A DNA stretch of 64,000 nt from Hydrogenobacter sp. T-8. Lineage in GTDB: Bacteria > Aquificota > Aquificia > Aquificales > Aquificaceae. The notes under the pieces are model-generated. The model saw nothing but the letters and a program-made list of their open reading frames with translations, was not told the DNA's origin and did no database searches. Positions 23,652 to 37,393 of the stretch are shown piece by piece. The stretch is from NCBI RefSeq assembly GCF_011006175.1, contig NZ_CP048795.1:124001-188000 (forward strand), written 5' to 3'. The position numbers and the translations under genes are program-made. The first letter of the stretch is position 1; the number at the start of each line of letters is the position of its first letter.

Positions 23652-26279
23652 ATGTTATACATAGTAAAAGCACACACTGCAATGCTTTGCTTGTTTATTC
23701 TATTAACAGCTCCAGTTTTTGCCCAAGAAGGACCAATCCCTCAAGGAGAAGGTAAAGGAGGTGTTAAGATTGGACCAGGCATTATAATACCTTTTATACT
23801 AATACCCACTATCCTCAAGAAACTGAAGGAGGGAAAGGAACAACCTCTTACGTATGAAGTACTTGATAAAAAGCCTATTAACATATCCCAAAGTGGGAAC
23901 AACTATATTATAGACTGGGTAGTTTACTATGCCAACAACACGAATTCCGTTCAGAATGGCATAACTATATCTGATGGTCCTATAAACAGCATAATCCCAG
24001 GCTCTTTGCAACAACCGGCAGGATGGACCGGCTCATTAAATCCAACAAACATTATAGCGACATGGACAGGAAATGCACCACCAATAAATGGGTATATGAC
24101 TGCAACTGTAAGCACACAAATGGCTTCTACCTTTAATGTGACAGGTGGTGGAGATGGCTATAGGGCTTTCCCTTATAGACATATGTCTTCTGGTGGTAAG
24201 CTAAGGATCTACTTTATAAATCATCACGAGCCTATGTTTTCGAACATAAACACAGGTCAAATTTTTAAGTGTGTTGATACCCTAACAGGAAATTACTGCA
24301 CTGGCTTTCCTAAAATTCTTCCAAAGGGTGATAACTCTGGGAAATTTTCCTCGTCTGGTATGTACAATGAAGAGTACTATATTGATAGTTCTGGAAAATT
24401 TTACTACGCTGTTACAGCTAATGATAAGGAATTTGGACTTGGGTGTTATAATCTTGAAACAGATACAGAATGCGGTTTTTACAGGCTTGGTGTAAATCCA
24501 ACGAAGACATGGTCTTATGTAAAGGGTCCATGGAAGGTAGGAAATGAATTATACATGGTAGGTGGGGACTACAAGCTGTATTGTTTAGATGCAATAAACC
24601 CGGCTAACTTCTGCTCTGGATTGAGCAGTTATCAAACGGGGTTTAGTTTTCCAGCCAGTTCTTTCCTAGACCCTAATGCGGTGGGTACAACAATCTCACC
24701 AAACATGAGTTTTGGTCCCGGCATTTTTGGAGAAGTTATCGGCAAAAAGCTTTACTTTATAACGGATAGCCATGCTAATGCCATACCTAAGACCATAAGA
24801 GCCTTTTGTTTTGATACATTGTCAAAAACTTCCTGTGCTGGTTGGACGGTTTCATCACAAGTTCACAATTCTCCAATGACTTATCCAAGAATCTGGGCAT
24901 CCTTTATTTACTATGACAATGCAATGAATCCTATACATCTGTGCACCAGACTAAATGGTACATACCAATATTGCTTTAGTTTGTCCAACGGTTTACCCTC
25001 TTCACCTCCTACTGTCTTTGGGGGCTTTTCCTTGGGCACAGGGTTTGGTGCGGAAGTTACTGTGGGTTCAAGGACATACTTTCCAGATTTTATGTATCAA
25101 GCGGGAAGTTTTAATTATGGTCGAGTCCTCTGTTGGGATTGGTCAACTGGCTCACCCTGCATGCCCAACTGGGAATACAAGAGTTGGACACACCCGTTTA
25201 AGGGAAATCCCAGAGACTATACTACAAACATAGACGACAGAGGATGTATATGGGTTGTCGGAGATAACTCTCCTGCCATTTGGTATTTTGACCCTAATAA
25301 GCCTTTAGATAAGAATGGTCACGCCAGTAAATGTGAAGAAAAAAACGCCATGCAAATTTTCGTATTCAAGCCCTGGCAATACTGTTCTGGACCAAAACCC
25401 TTTATATGGACAGGCGTGGAGATAGCTAACGCGTCTCTATCTGATTTTACAAAACTTTTAATAAAAGTAAAGGACAGTTCTAACAATATCATATTTACCT
25501 ATGACTGCGTAGTTAATAACAGTCTAAATGCCAACCTTGCCAGTATAGTATCACAAACAAACGGACAGCCCTTAAATGTGGAAGTGGAGTATACTCTGGC
25601 TAGCGGTAGCAATCTGAATAATTTTGAGCTGAGAGCCTATTACCATGCTTCGCCTCTTGAATTCTGCTATAAGAGCCAGCATAATTGCCTTCAGGACGTG
25701 GTCAAAAACATAGTTAATGTATCGGGAGTTGAGCAAGCTCCTAAGGTGGAAGTTGAACTTCCAAAGCCTCAGTCCTGCCCCGTGGTCGGTGAAGATGGTC
25801 AAGGAAGTGGTCAGCCAAGTGGACCGGGTAGTGGGAGTCAAGGAGGTTCTGGCGGTGGTATGGGCTCTGGATTGGGAGGTGCTCTTCTTAGCCCAGTGCC
25901 TTTGCCTGAAGGTGGTATCCTTGGTTCTGGTAGTGCCTTAGAGGGAGCTGGTGGGACAGCTCCACTGTCTGGTGTTGGTGGAAGCGGTGCACAAGTTGTA
26001 GAAAAAGATGGTAAGGTGCATATAATTCCAGAAACCAAGCAAAGGTGCTACTGGAGACCAAAAGCGACCGCTCCAGCCAAGCCTAAAGAGGAAACCATTA
26101 CCAAAAAGCCTGTAGTTTCCAAGAAGAAGCCAGTAAGAAAAGAACCCATAACCTCTGGCACAAAAACAGCCAAAGCTCATATGCCTGTCAAAAAACCTGT
26201 TAAAAAACCTTTAGTTCCGCCTAAAGCTCAACCTGCTAAGGGAGCGGACATGGAATACGTGTGTGAACCAGAAAAGTAG
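23652..26279 (+). CDS. large secreted protein with six cysteine-pair repeats, Gly-rich linker and Lys/Pro tail
   Basis: An 875-residue exported protein that I do not recognise. A signal peptide ends near residue 24 (PVFAQ). A DUF11-like strand-rich domain (about 65-155) is followed by a propeller-like region. There a unit of form C-x8/9-C, often CxDxxTxxxC, occurs six times (first Cys coded at 24270, 24444, 24582, 24807, 24942 and 25131). A second strand-rich domain spans about 575-690, a Gly/Ser/Pro-rich linker about 715-785, and a basic Lys/Pro tail with two more Cys runs to the end. The DNA is visibly more A/T-rich than the neighbours. AAGGAGGGTAG precedes the ATG. Probably cell-surface bound; function unknown. 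Confidence 0.85.
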   Translation: MLYIVKAHTAMLCLFILLTAPVFAQEGPIPQGEGKGGVKIGPGIIIPFILIPTILKKLKEGKEQPLTYEVLDKKPINISQSGNNYIIDWVVYYANNTNSVQNGITISDGPINSIIPGSLQQPAGWTGSLNPTNIIATWTGNAPPINGYMTATVSTQMASTFNVTGGGDGYRAFPYRHMSSGGKLRIYFINHHEPMFSNINTGQIFKCVDTLTGNYCTGFPKILPKGDNSGKFSSSGMYNEEYYIDSSGKFYYAVTANDKEFGLGCYNLETDTECGFYRLGVNPTKTWSYVKGPWKVGNELYMVGGDYKLYCLDAINPANFCSGLSSYQTGFSFPASSFLDPNAVGTTISPNMSFGPGIFGEVIGKKLYFITDSHANAIPKTIRAFCFDTLSKTSCAGWTVSSQVHNSPMTYPRIWASFIYYDNAMNPIHLCTRLNGTYQYCFSLSNGLPSSPPTVFGGFSLGTGFGAEVTVGSRTYFPDFMYQAGSFNYGRVLCWDWSTGSPCMPNWEYKSWTHPFKGNPRDYTTNIDDRGCIWVVGDNSPAIWYFDPNKPLDKNGHASKCEEKNAMQIFVFKPWQYCSGPKPFIWTGVEIANASLSDFTKLLIKVKDSSNNIIFTYDCVVNNSLNANLASIVSQTNGQPLNVEVEYTLASGSNLNNFELRAYYHASPLEFCYKSQHNCLQDVVKNIVNVSGVEQAPKVEVELPKPQSCPVVGEDGQGSGQPSGPGSGSQGGSGGGMGSGLGGALLSPVPLPEGGILGSGSALEGAGGTAPLSGVGGSGAQVVEKDGKVHIIPETKQRCYWRPKATAPAKPKEETITKKPVVSKKKPVRKEPITSGTKTAKAHMPVKKPVKKPLVPPKAQPAKGADMEYVCEPEK

Positions 26280-26348
26280 AAACTAAGATTGGGGGAGGGG
26301 GTTAGAGCTTACACACTGTGTTAAATTTGAGAATTATAATCTTGTATC

Positions 26349-28152
<1,804 letters not shown>

Positions 28153-28169
28153 AATACCTTATGCAAAAT

Positions 28170-28868
28170 TTATGCCAAACCTCTTAGGAGCTCCACCACC
28201 CTTTCAATAGAAGGCTTATCAGGAGTAAGGCACTTTAGCCCTATTTCCTTCTCAAAGAAAGCCTTTGTAGTTTTGCCAATGCATACCACTTTTATGGGTT
28301 CTAAAAGGATTATGACTTCTTCCTTTTGCAAGTTTGCAAGAAGACCCTTGACCGCAGAAGGACTTGCGAAAACTATAGCGTCCGCAGTGGAGAGCTTACT
28401 AATGAGCTCTTCCTTTTGGTATAACTTTGGCTTTATGGTGTATACATCTAAAGCATGCACCTCAAAACCGAGAGCCTTTAAACCTTCCATTACTTCCTCT
28501 CTTCCTATGGCAGACCGTGGCACAAGCACCTTTCCCTTAAAACCCCTAAATATTTTCAAAAGCTCTTCTCCATAGTAGTTCTCTGGCATAGCCCAGACCT
28601 TGTAGCCATGCTCTTCTACCGTCTTTTTAGTCTTTTCACCTACCACCACTATCTTCTCCCCTTTGAGCCTAAACTTAGAAAGGAATGCCTTTACCGCCCT
28701 TGGGCTTTGAAAGACTACAAAGTCAAAGCTCTCCTTTGGAGGCTCAAAGTCAAGAAACTCTTCTTCAATGAGAGGTAATTCCAAGACTTGAAAGCCAGCT
28801 CTTTCAAAGATGGGTCTATCCTTTTGTATATCCTCCTTGCTTCTGGTGAGGGCTATCCTTTTGAGCAT
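28170..28868 (-). CDS. hemD: uroporphyrinogen-III synthase
   Basis: HemD closes and inverts hydroxymethylbilane to uroporphyrinogen III for heme and siroheme. It has 232 residues with the poorly conserved two-domain HemD pattern: ALTRSKEDIQ at the N terminus, FVVFQSPRAVKAFL near residues 48-61, VPRSAIGREEVMEGLKALG near 118-136, and DAIVFASPSAVKGLL. The start codon is 21 bases from the divergent dnaG start. A TATATT box read on this strand lies 5 bases before the ATG and overlaps the dnaG -10. Assignment rests on these family segments. Confidence 0.88.
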   Translation of the reverse strand: MLKRIALTRSKEDIQKDRPIFERAGFQVLELPLIEEEFLDFEPPKESFDFVVFQSPRAVKAFLSKFRLKGEKIVVVGEKTKKTVEEHGYKVWAMPENYYGEELLKIFRGFKGKVLVPRSAIGREEVMEGLKALGFEVHALDVYTIKPKLYQKEELISKLSTADAIVFASPSAVKGLLANLQKEEVIILLEPIKVVCIGKTTKAFFEKEIGLKCLTPDKPSIERVVELLRGLA

Positions 28869-28873
28869 GGATG

Positions 28874-28881
28874 AATATAAT
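28874..28881. promoter_or_regulatory. overlapping divergent -10 boxes for hemD and dnaG
   Basis: TATAAT at 28876-28881 faces dnaG, with the ATG 8 bases on. The complement of 28874-28879 reads TATATT facing hemD, with the ATG 5 bases on. Neither gene has a Shine-Dalgarno sequence. The two polymerases could not occupy the site together, so the genes may compete. No -35 is clear. Confidence 0.5.
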
Positions 28882-28889
28882 TTAACTCC

Positions 28890-30425
28890 ATGCCCTCCTA
28901 CAAAGAGCTTCTTGGAAAGATTGACATCGTGGATGTGATCTCCTCTTACATAGAGCTAAAAAGGGTGGGTAACAACTACACCGCAAGGTGTCCTTTCCAT
29001 CCTGATGACACGCCTTCCTTTTATGTATCACCTTCAAAGGGTATCTTTAAGTGCTTTGGCTGTGGTGTGGGAGGCGATGCGGTTAAGTTTGTGAGCCTGT
29101 ATGAAAACATAGACTACTGGGAAGCCCTTGAGAAATTAGCAAAGAGGTATGGTATAAAGATAAACCTTAAAAGAAAGGAAAAGGACAGCCAACTTCTTCT
29201 GGCTTTCCAAAGGGTTGCGGAGTTTTATCATGAGGAATTGAAAAACAGCGAAGTAGCTATCCAATACTTACAAAGTAGAGGTATAAACTCAAAGACCATA
29301 AGCAAATTCCAGCTTGGCTTTGCAGGGAACACAGAAAATATGATAAGGCTACTTAAAGAAGAGGGTCTTCTTGAAGTTTATGAAAAAAGCTCAAACCTTA
29401 TAAAAATTGACGAAAGCGTATACAAGGACCTTTTCAGAAACAGACTAATAATCCCCATAAGGGATATAAAGGGCAATGTAGTAGCTTTTGGAGGCAGAAG
29501 TCTTGATGGAAGTCATCCTAAGTATGTGAACTCTCCAGAGTCCGAGGTTTTCAAAAAAAGGTCAACCCTCTTTGGTCTTTTTGAAGCAAAGGAATACATA
29601 AGGGAATCCCAGCAGGTAATTATTGTAGAAGGCTACTTTGACCTTATGAGCCTTTGGCAAGAGGGTATAAGGAATTGCACCGCACCTCTTGGCACAGCAC
29701 TTACAGAAGACCATGCCCACGTGCTTTCTAAAATGGCGAGAACTGTCATACTTCTTTATGACGGAGACCAGGCTGGTAGGAGGGCGATACGGTCTTCTGT
29801 GCCACATCTTCTAAGGGCTAAGATAGAAGTAAGGGTTGTATACCTTCCAGAAGGGGAAGACCCAGACTCCTTTGTGAGAAAGGACTCAAAACTATTGAGG
29901 GAGATGCTTAGCTCCTCTGTATCTGTGGAGGAGTCCCTGCTTGAAGAGATAAAAAAGGGCAATCGTGAAGCCTTTGAGGACCTAATTTACTTTTGTGGCT
30001 TTATACCGGATGGTGTTAGGAGGTTTGAACTCCTCAAGGAAGTTTCAAAGATAACCGGTCTTCCCATTACAAGCCTTCAGGATAGAATTCCTAAGGTGGA
30101 GCTAAGGTCAAAGAAGGAAAAAATAGACCTTAGCTATCATGAAGCGGTTCTCCTCGCTGGGCTCTACAAGTTTGGTTTTGAAGGTGTAGACCTTGAGAAT
30201 TTAAAGCTCTCCCCCCAGGCTATGGAAATGTTGGAAGCCCTCCAAAAAGGTGAATATCACCTTCTACCGGACTACATAAAGAATTTCAGAGCTTATGACC
30301 TTGAAAGGGCTTTTCAAGAAAGTTTTAAGGTGCTGAGCTCCGTGGAGGAGAGTTTTACCGTGAGCTTTGAAGAGCTTAGAAGGATGAGCAAGGAGCAACC
30401 CAGAAAAATCAGGCTTAGGAAGTGA
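28890..30425 (+). CDS. dnaG: DNA primase
   Basis: DnaG makes RNA primers at the replication fork. It has 511 residues, shorter than the roughly 580 of E. coli. The zinc-binding CHC2 domain reads RCPFHPDD...FKCFGCGVGGD (about residues 38-66). The RNA polymerase/TOPRIM core follows, with IIVEGYFDLMSLW (Glu near 248) and LLYDGDQAGRRA (metal Asp pair near 290). The C-terminal helicase-binding part is short and divergent. It is preceded by TATAAT 8 bases from the ATG, a leaderless layout. cimA follows after 13 bases with its own -10-like box. Confidence 0.97.
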   Translation: MPSYKELLGKIDIVDVISSYIELKRVGNNYTARCPFHPDDTPSFYVSPSKGIFKCFGCGVGGDAVKFVSLYENIDYWEALEKLAKRYGIKINLKRKEKDSQLLLAFQRVAEFYHEELKNSEVAIQYLQSRGINSKTISKFQLGFAGNTENMIRLLKEEGLLEVYEKSSNLIKIDESVYKDLFRNRLIIPIRDIKGNVVAFGGRSLDGSHPKYVNSPESEVFKKRSTLFGLFEAKEYIRESQQVIIVEGYFDLMSLWQEGIRNCTAPLGTALTEDHAHVLSKMARTVILLYDGDQAGRRAIRSSVPHLLRAKIEVRVVYLPEGEDPDSFVRKDSKLLREMLSSSVSVEESLLEEIKKGNREAFEDLIYFCGFIPDGVRRFELLKEVSKITGLPITSLQDRIPKVELRSKKEKIDLSYHEAVLLAGLYKFGFEGVDLENLKLSPQAMEMLEALQKGEYHLLPDYIKNFRAYDLERAFQESFKVLSSVEESFTVSFEELRRMSKEQPRKIRLRK

Positions 30426-30438
30426 TATATTTTATATC

Positions 30439-32022
30439 ATGGAAAAGGTTTTCATCTATGACACCACTTTGAGAGATGGTTCCCAAGCGGAAGGTGTGAA
30501 CTTTTCCCTTGAAGACAAACTGCGTATATTCCAGAAGTTGGATGAGTTTGGTATAGACTACATAGAGTGTGGATGGCCCGGTGCAAACCCAAAGGATACT
30601 ATACTTTTTGAAAGGTTAAGAAAATACAAACCTCAACACTCAAAGGTGGTAGCCTTTGGCTCTACCAGAAGACCTACAAAGAAAGCAGAGGAGGACCCAC
30701 AGTTAGAAAACCTTATAAAGTCTGGTGCAAGGGTTATAACCATCTTTGGCAAAAGCTGGGATTTTCACGTAACAGAAGCATTAAAGACTACCCTTGAAGA
30801 AAACCTCTCCATGGTCTACGACTCTGTAAGGCTCCTTAAAGACCACGTGGAAGAGGTTATCTTTGATGCGGAGCACTTCTTTGATGGATACAAGCACAAC
30901 CCCGGGTATGCCCTTGAGGTTTTAAAATCTGCCCTTGAAGGGGGTGCGGACTGGCTTGTGCTATGTGATACCAACGGAGGTTGTTTGCCTCACGAAGTTT
31001 ACGAGATAACCAAAAAGGTAAAGGAAACCTTCCCCACAGCCAAGATAGGCATACACGCCCACAATGACTCCGAGACAGGTGTTGCCAATTCCCTTATGGC
31101 GGTTTTGGCAGGTGCAAGACAAGTGCACGGCACTATAAACGGTATTGGAGAAAGGACAGGCAACGCAAACCTCTGTTCCATAATTCCAAATCTTCAACTA
31201 AAGATGGGTTTTTCCGCTGTGCGAGAGGAAAGCCTAAGGAAACTAACAGAGCTGAGCCATTTTATCTCAGAAATATCCAACATGCCCCTTCCAAAGAATA
31301 TGCCCTATGTGGGTGAAAGTGCCTTTGCCCACAAGGCAGGAGTGCACGCCTCTGCGGTTCTCAAGCATGCAAGCACCTACGAGCACATAGACCCTGCCCT
31401 TGTGGGAAACAGGAGAAAGGTTACAGTATCAGACCTATCGGGCAAAAGCAATATCCTATACAAACTTAGAGAGATGGGCATTGAAGTAGAAGAGAGGTCT
31501 CCTGAGCTTTTAAAACTCGTTGAGAAGATAAAGGAACTTGAGAAGGAAGGATACCACTTTGAAGCGGCGGAGGCTTCCTTTGAGCTCTTATGCAAAAGGC
31601 ATTTCGGTCTCGTAAGAGACTACTTTAACCTTGATGCTTATAGGGTTCTAATAGCTAAGAGAAGCACAGATAACCTGCCAGTGTCCGAAGCAACGGTCAG
31701 GCTCTTTATAGAAGACATAAAACAGCATACCGCAGCCTTAGGTAATGGACCAGTAAGTGCCCTTGATAGAGCCCTTAGAAAAGCCCTTGAGGAGTTCTAT
31801 CCAAGCCTTAAAGAGGTTCAGCTTATAGACTATAAGGTTAGGATAGTAAACGAGTCAGAGGGCACTTCTGCAAAGGTTAGAGTCCTTATAGAGTCCACAG
31901 ATGGAAGAAGAAAATGGGGGACTGTGGGGGTCTCAGAAAATATAATAGAAGCGTCCTGGATAGCTCTTACAGACAGCTTGATTTACAAACTTCATAAGGA
32001 TGAAGAGGAAGGTATAATTTAG
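30439..32022 (+). CDS. cimA: (R)-citramalate synthase
   Basis: CimA condenses pyruvate and acetyl-CoA to citramalate, the first step of the threonine-independent isoleucine route. It has 527 residues. The DRE-TIM barrel opens with DTTLRDGSQAEGVNFS, and HAHNDSETGVANSL and GTINGIGERTGNANLCSI hold the metal and catalytic residues. A C-terminal LeuA-type regulatory domain (about 400-527) suggests feedback control by isoleucine. The sequence resembles CimA more than LeuA or homocitrate synthase by its length and the QAEGVNFS motif. TATATT lies 7 bases before the ATG with no ribosome site. Confidence 0.93.
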   Translation: MEKVFIYDTTLRDGSQAEGVNFSLEDKLRIFQKLDEFGIDYIECGWPGANPKDTILFERLRKYKPQHSKVVAFGSTRRPTKKAEEDPQLENLIKSGARVITIFGKSWDFHVTEALKTTLEENLSMVYDSVRLLKDHVEEVIFDAEHFFDGYKHNPGYALEVLKSALEGGADWLVLCDTNGGCLPHEVYEITKKVKETFPTAKIGIHAHNDSETGVANSLMAVLAGARQVHGTINGIGERTGNANLCSIIPNLQLKMGFSAVREESLRKLTELSHFISEISNMPLPKNMPYVGESAFAHKAGVHASAVLKHASTYEHIDPALVGNRRKVTVSDLSGKSNILYKLREMGIEVEERSPELLKLVEKIKELEKEGYHFEAAEASFELLCKRHFGLVRDYFNLDAYRVLIAKRSTDNLPVSEATVRLFIEDIKQHTAALGNGPVSALDRALRKALEEFYPSLKEVQLIDYKVRIVNESEGTSAKVRVLIESTDGRRKWGTVGVSENIIEASWIALTDSLIYKLHKDEEEGII

Positions 32023-32026
32023 AGTT

Positions 32027-32400
32027 ATGAGAAGGTGGCTATTTCTCATACCCTTTCTGCTCTCTATGGCAGAGCCGGTCAAGGATAGCAAGCTAAGGGT
32101 GGAGCTTGAAGACAGGGATGGCTTGAAGCACAGTCTTAGAGGTCTTGTATGCAACGGTAGGAACCACTTAAGAGTTAGAGAAGGGAAGGTAGAATATGCG
32201 GTTAACTTTCCAAGCCTCAGGTCTATTGAAGTTCTCAGTCAAGATGGACCACAGTTGAAGGTCAGGCTTTCCTTTAAGGACGGTCCATCAAAAGACTACT
32301 TTATACCAGCAAACACATACTGCAAAGGGAACTCGCAAGCTGGTGAGGCAGGGTTTTACCTTAGGGATATTAAGACTATATTTATCAAAACGGAGGAAAA

Positions 32401-32404
<4 letters not shown>
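32027..32404 (+). CDS. small secreted hypothetical protein before ctpA
   Basis: A 125-residue exported protein that I do not recognise. It has a signal peptide of about 16 residues (RRWLFLIPFLLSMA). The mature part is strand-rich and charged, with two Cys (LVCNG and YCKGN) that could pair. TATAAT at 32013-32018 lies 8 bases before the ATG without a ribosome site. It overlaps ctpA by 4 bases (ATGA) and so is coupled to it. It could be a substrate or modulator of the protease, but only the arrangement suggests this. Confidence 0.72.
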
Positions 32405-34630
<2,226 letters not shown>

Positions 34631-34647
34631 ATGATGGTATAATCAAT

Positions 34648-35421
34648 ATGAATCACAAAATGGTAAGAGAAGGGCGAATACGAGAAATATATAACGTTGC
34701 TTTGCAAGTGATAAAATACTTTGAGAGTGGGATAAGGTATTCTGAATTAAAAAGAGAAATATCAAAGAGACTACCAGAAGCTAACCCTAAAACCATAGAA
34801 AACGCATTGCACAGGCTTAGACAGGGAATACAAAAAGGTGTAGAGAAAAGAGTATCTATGCCAGAGAAGGGACTGTATGTGTGGAATGATAAACAAACGA
34901 GAAGTAAGCAAATCGTATATAAACCTAAAAATAGAGAGGAGGACTTTTACCAGCCTTTTGCTAATTATCTGGTAGAAGAGCTAAGCGAATGCACGAAGGC
35001 TGTTCCTCTTGGAGGAAACATCTTTCAAGACAAGTGGGGGACGCCTGACGTGATTGGTGTATATAGGTTTTCTGATATCGACCCTATAAAGCCACCTCCT
35101 GAGCTTATAACCGCAGAAATTAAAATTGCAATTGACACTGCCTCTCTTATAACAGCATTCGGTCAGGCTTGTAGCTATAAGCTCTTTAGCCACAAGGTGT
35201 ACGTGGCTATCCCAGAGCAAGCGGGGCAGGAAGCTATAAGTAGGCTTGAATCGCTCTGCATTCTATTTGGAATAGGTCTTATACTTTTCAATTTTGAAGA
35301 TCCAAATGACCCACAGTTTCAAATAAGAACCAGGGCTCAAAAGAGCGAACCAGACTACTACTATTTGAACCAATACTTGAGGAGGCTACCAGAGGATAAA
35401 AAAAGGGAACTTTTCGGATGA
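34648..35421 (+). CDS. hypothetical protein: N-terminal HTH-like plus PD-(D/E)XK nuclease-like domain
   Basis: A protein of 257 residues from the ATG at 34648, chosen because TATAAT (34638-34643) lies just upstream; a TTG at 34621 overlaps tsaD and is less likely. Residues 5-75 look like a winged-helix region (IRYSELKREISKRLP, TIENALHRLRQGIQKG). The second half resembles a restriction-endonuclease fold: TPDVIGVYRF with Asp134, AEIKIA with Glu157 and Lys159, then GQACSYKLFSHKVYVAIP. No membrane part is seen. The DNA is A/T-richer than the neighbours, suggesting transfer. It could be an orphan nuclease, a defence gene, or a regulator. No methylase is nearby. Confidence 0.7.
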   Translation: MNHKMVREGRIREIYNVALQVIKYFESGIRYSELKREISKRLPEANPKTIENALHRLRQGIQKGVEKRVSMPEKGLYVWNDKQTRSKQIVYKPKNREEDFYQPFANYLVEELSECTKAVPLGGNIFQDKWGTPDVIGVYRFSDIDPIKPPPELITAEIKIAIDTASLITAFGQACSYKLFSHKVYVAIPEQAGQEAISRLESLCILFGIGLILFNFEDPNDPQFQIRTRAQKSEPDYYYLNQYLRRLPEDKKRELFG

Positions 35422-35423
35422 GC

Positions 35424-36320
35424 TTAAGCGAACTTTTCCACCTTATACCCCCTCAAAAACTCCTCTCCACTCATAACCTTTCCCTTTGGAGATACAAGCT
35501 CAAGCACCTCAACCGCACCCTTTCCACAGGCAACTAAGAGTTTTTTCCTATCAAGAACCTCTCCTGGGTTTCCTTGAGCTTCCACAGTTTTGACCCTAAG
35601 GACTTTAATCCTTTCGCCTTTTTCTGTCAAGGCATAGCAGTCTGGGTATAAGCCTCTTATTCTGTTTCTTACGCTTTCTGCATCCGCTTTCCAGCATATT
35701 CTTAGCTCTTCCTTTTGCACCGGCGGTGCATAAAGTGCCTTGCTGTGGTCTTGTGGTATGGGTTTTATATTGCCCTTAAACCATTCCCTTAAGGTCCTTA
35801 CCAAAAGGCTTGCCCCCTTCTGGGAGAGCCTTTCCGAAAGGGTCTTTAGGTTATCCTCTAAGTGGATGGGCTCTTTTTCCTGAGAGAGAATATCTCCTGT
35901 GTCCATCCCCTCATCCATAAGCATGACTGTGTTTCCTGTTATCTTTTCCCCAGCCATGATAGCTCTTTGAATGGGTGCAGAGCCTCTATAGGCTGGAAGT
36001 AGGCTTGCATGCAGGTTTATACAGCCATAGGTTGGGTAGTTTATGACTTCTGGTGGGAGTATTTTGCCATAAGCGACCACCACTATACAGTCTGGCTTTA
36101 GCCTTTCCACTATGGGCATTATTTGACTTTTCTTCTCTGGCTGAAAAACCTCTATGCCAAGCTCTTTGGCAAGCACTTTTGTAGGTGGTGGCGTGAGCTT
36201 TTGACCTCTGCCTGCAGGTTTGTCTGGTTGGCAAACCACTCCCAAAAGTTCAAACTCTTGGTGCAGAGCTTTTAAGGATGGCAAGGCAAACTCGGGAGTG
36301 CCAAAGAAAAGTATTTTCAT
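35424..36320 (-). CDS. fmt: methionyl-tRNA formyltransferase
   Basis: Fmt formylates initiator Met-tRNA using 10-formyl-tetrahydrofolate. It has 298 residues. The N-terminal formyltransferase domain shows [15 protein letters not shown], the catalytic segment [22 protein letters not shown] (Asn and His) and [11 protein letters not shown] with the catalytic Asp. A smaller C-terminal OB-like domain is near 205-298. It overlaps ribD by 4 bases (ATGA). The convergent HTH-nuclease-like gene ends 2 bases away. Confidence 0.97.
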   Translation of the reverse strand: MKILFFGTPEFALPSLKALHQEFELLGVVCQPDKPAGRGQKLTPPPTKVLAKELGIEVFQPEKKSQIMPIVERLKPDCIVVVAYGKILPPEVINYPTYGCINLHASLLPAYRGSAPIQRAIMAGEKITGNTVMLMDEGMDTGDILSQEKEPIHLEDNLKTLSERLSQKGASLLVRTLREWFKGNIKPIPQDHSKALYAPPVQKEELRICWKADAESVRNRIRGLYPDCYALTEKGERIKVLRVKTVEAQGNPGEVLDRKKLLVACGKGAVEVLELVSPKGKVMSGEEFLRGYKVEKFA

Positions 36321-37393
36321 GACCTTATATATTCTAAAGCCACGTCATCGCCAAAGGTTTTTACATCCCTAAGTTTTAGCCTTGGTGCATCCCTCAAAAG
36401 CTCCACCCCTATATCTCCTATCCTTTTACCCTCTCCAATGAGAATGGGACCCAAGAAAACCCAAAGGCGGTCAAAAAGACCCTCTTTTATGAAAGAGGTC
36501 AAGGTAATAGCACCACCCTCTACAAGAAGATGCATCACCTCTAAAAAGTAAAGCTCTCTCAAAACCTCCCTCAGGTCCAGGCTTTTATCTTTGGCTGGTG
36601 CAAGGATAACTTTGACCCCCTTGTCTTCAAGTCTTTTGACCTTCTCCTTGTTCTCGCTTATGGTAAATACAAGAGTTTGAGCGGAGTGGTCTTCCACAAG
36701 GTGGCACTCCTCTGGAATCTTCAGCTGTGGGTCAAGCACTATCCTTATGGGCTGTCTTTCCCACTCAAAGGCTCTTATGGTAAGTCTTGGATTGTCCCTC
36801 AAGAGGGTGTTTATACCCACAAGCACTGCGGTTGCCTCTGCCCTAAGGCGGTGTGCAAAGTTTCTTGCCTGCTGTGAGGTTATCCATTGGCTTTCTCCAG
36901 TCTTTAGTGCCAAAGACCCATCTATGCTCTGAGCCCACTTCAAGGTTATGTAAGGTCTTTTCTGGGTGATATAAACAAAGAAATCCTCGTTGAGCCTTTT
37001 GGCTTCCTCTTCAAGAAGTCCCACCTCCACCTCTATGCCTGCTTTTCTTAACCTTTCCACACCCTTTCCAGATACAAGTGGGTTTGGGTCAAGGGTGGCA
37101 ATCACCAACCTTTTTAACCCTGCCCTTATAATGGCGTCCGTGCAAGGTGGAGTCCTACCATAATGGGTGCAAGGCTCAAGGGTCACATAGAGGGTTGCCC
37201 CCTTTGCCTTCTCCCCTGCCCTTTCAAGAGCGACCACCTCCGCATGAGGCATGCCAGCCCTTTCATGATAACCCTCTCCCACCACCTGTCCATCTTTTAC
37301 TATTACACAGCCAACAGTGGGGTTAGGATGTGTAAGACCCTTACGCAAATATGCAAGTTCTAAAGCCCTTTTCATAAACCTAAGGTCTTCCAT
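36317..37393 (-). CDS. ribD: bifunctional riboflavin biosynthesis deaminase/reductase
   Basis: RibD deaminates and then reduces the pyrimidine intermediate of riboflavin synthesis. It has 358 residues. The deaminase zinc site is [10 protein letters not shown] (His and Glu near 50-52) with [15 protein letters not shown]. The reductase domain follows from about 145 ([47 protein letters not shown]). It is coupled by 4-base overlap to fmt downstream, and its ATG shares one base with the stop of the zinc-ribbon gene upstream. Confidence 0.96.
   Translation of the reverse strand: MEDLRFMKRALELAYLRKGLTHPNPTVGCVIVKDGQVVGEGYHERAGMPHAEVVALERAGEKAKGATLYVTLEPCTHYGRTPPCTDAIIRAGLKRLVIATLDPNPLVSGKGVERLRKAGIEVEVGLLEEEAKRLNEDFFVYITQKRPYITLKWAQSIDGSLALKTGESQWITSQQARNFAHRLRAEATAVLVGINTLLRDNPRLTIRAFEWERQPIRIVLDPQLKIPEECHLVEDHSAQTLVFTISENKEKVKRLEDKGVKVILAPAKDKSLDLREVLRELYFLEVMHLLVEGGAITLTSFIKEGLFDRLWVFLGPILIGEGKRIGDIGVELLRDAPRLKLRDVKTFGDDVALEYIRS

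Noticed and set aside
23623-26321. Similar short palindromes CACATTGTGTG (23623-23633) and CACACTGTGT (26312-26321) on both sides of the large surface-protein gene
   Set aside because: They are too short and not identical, with no further flanking match, so not enough to claim a mobile unit or an operator.
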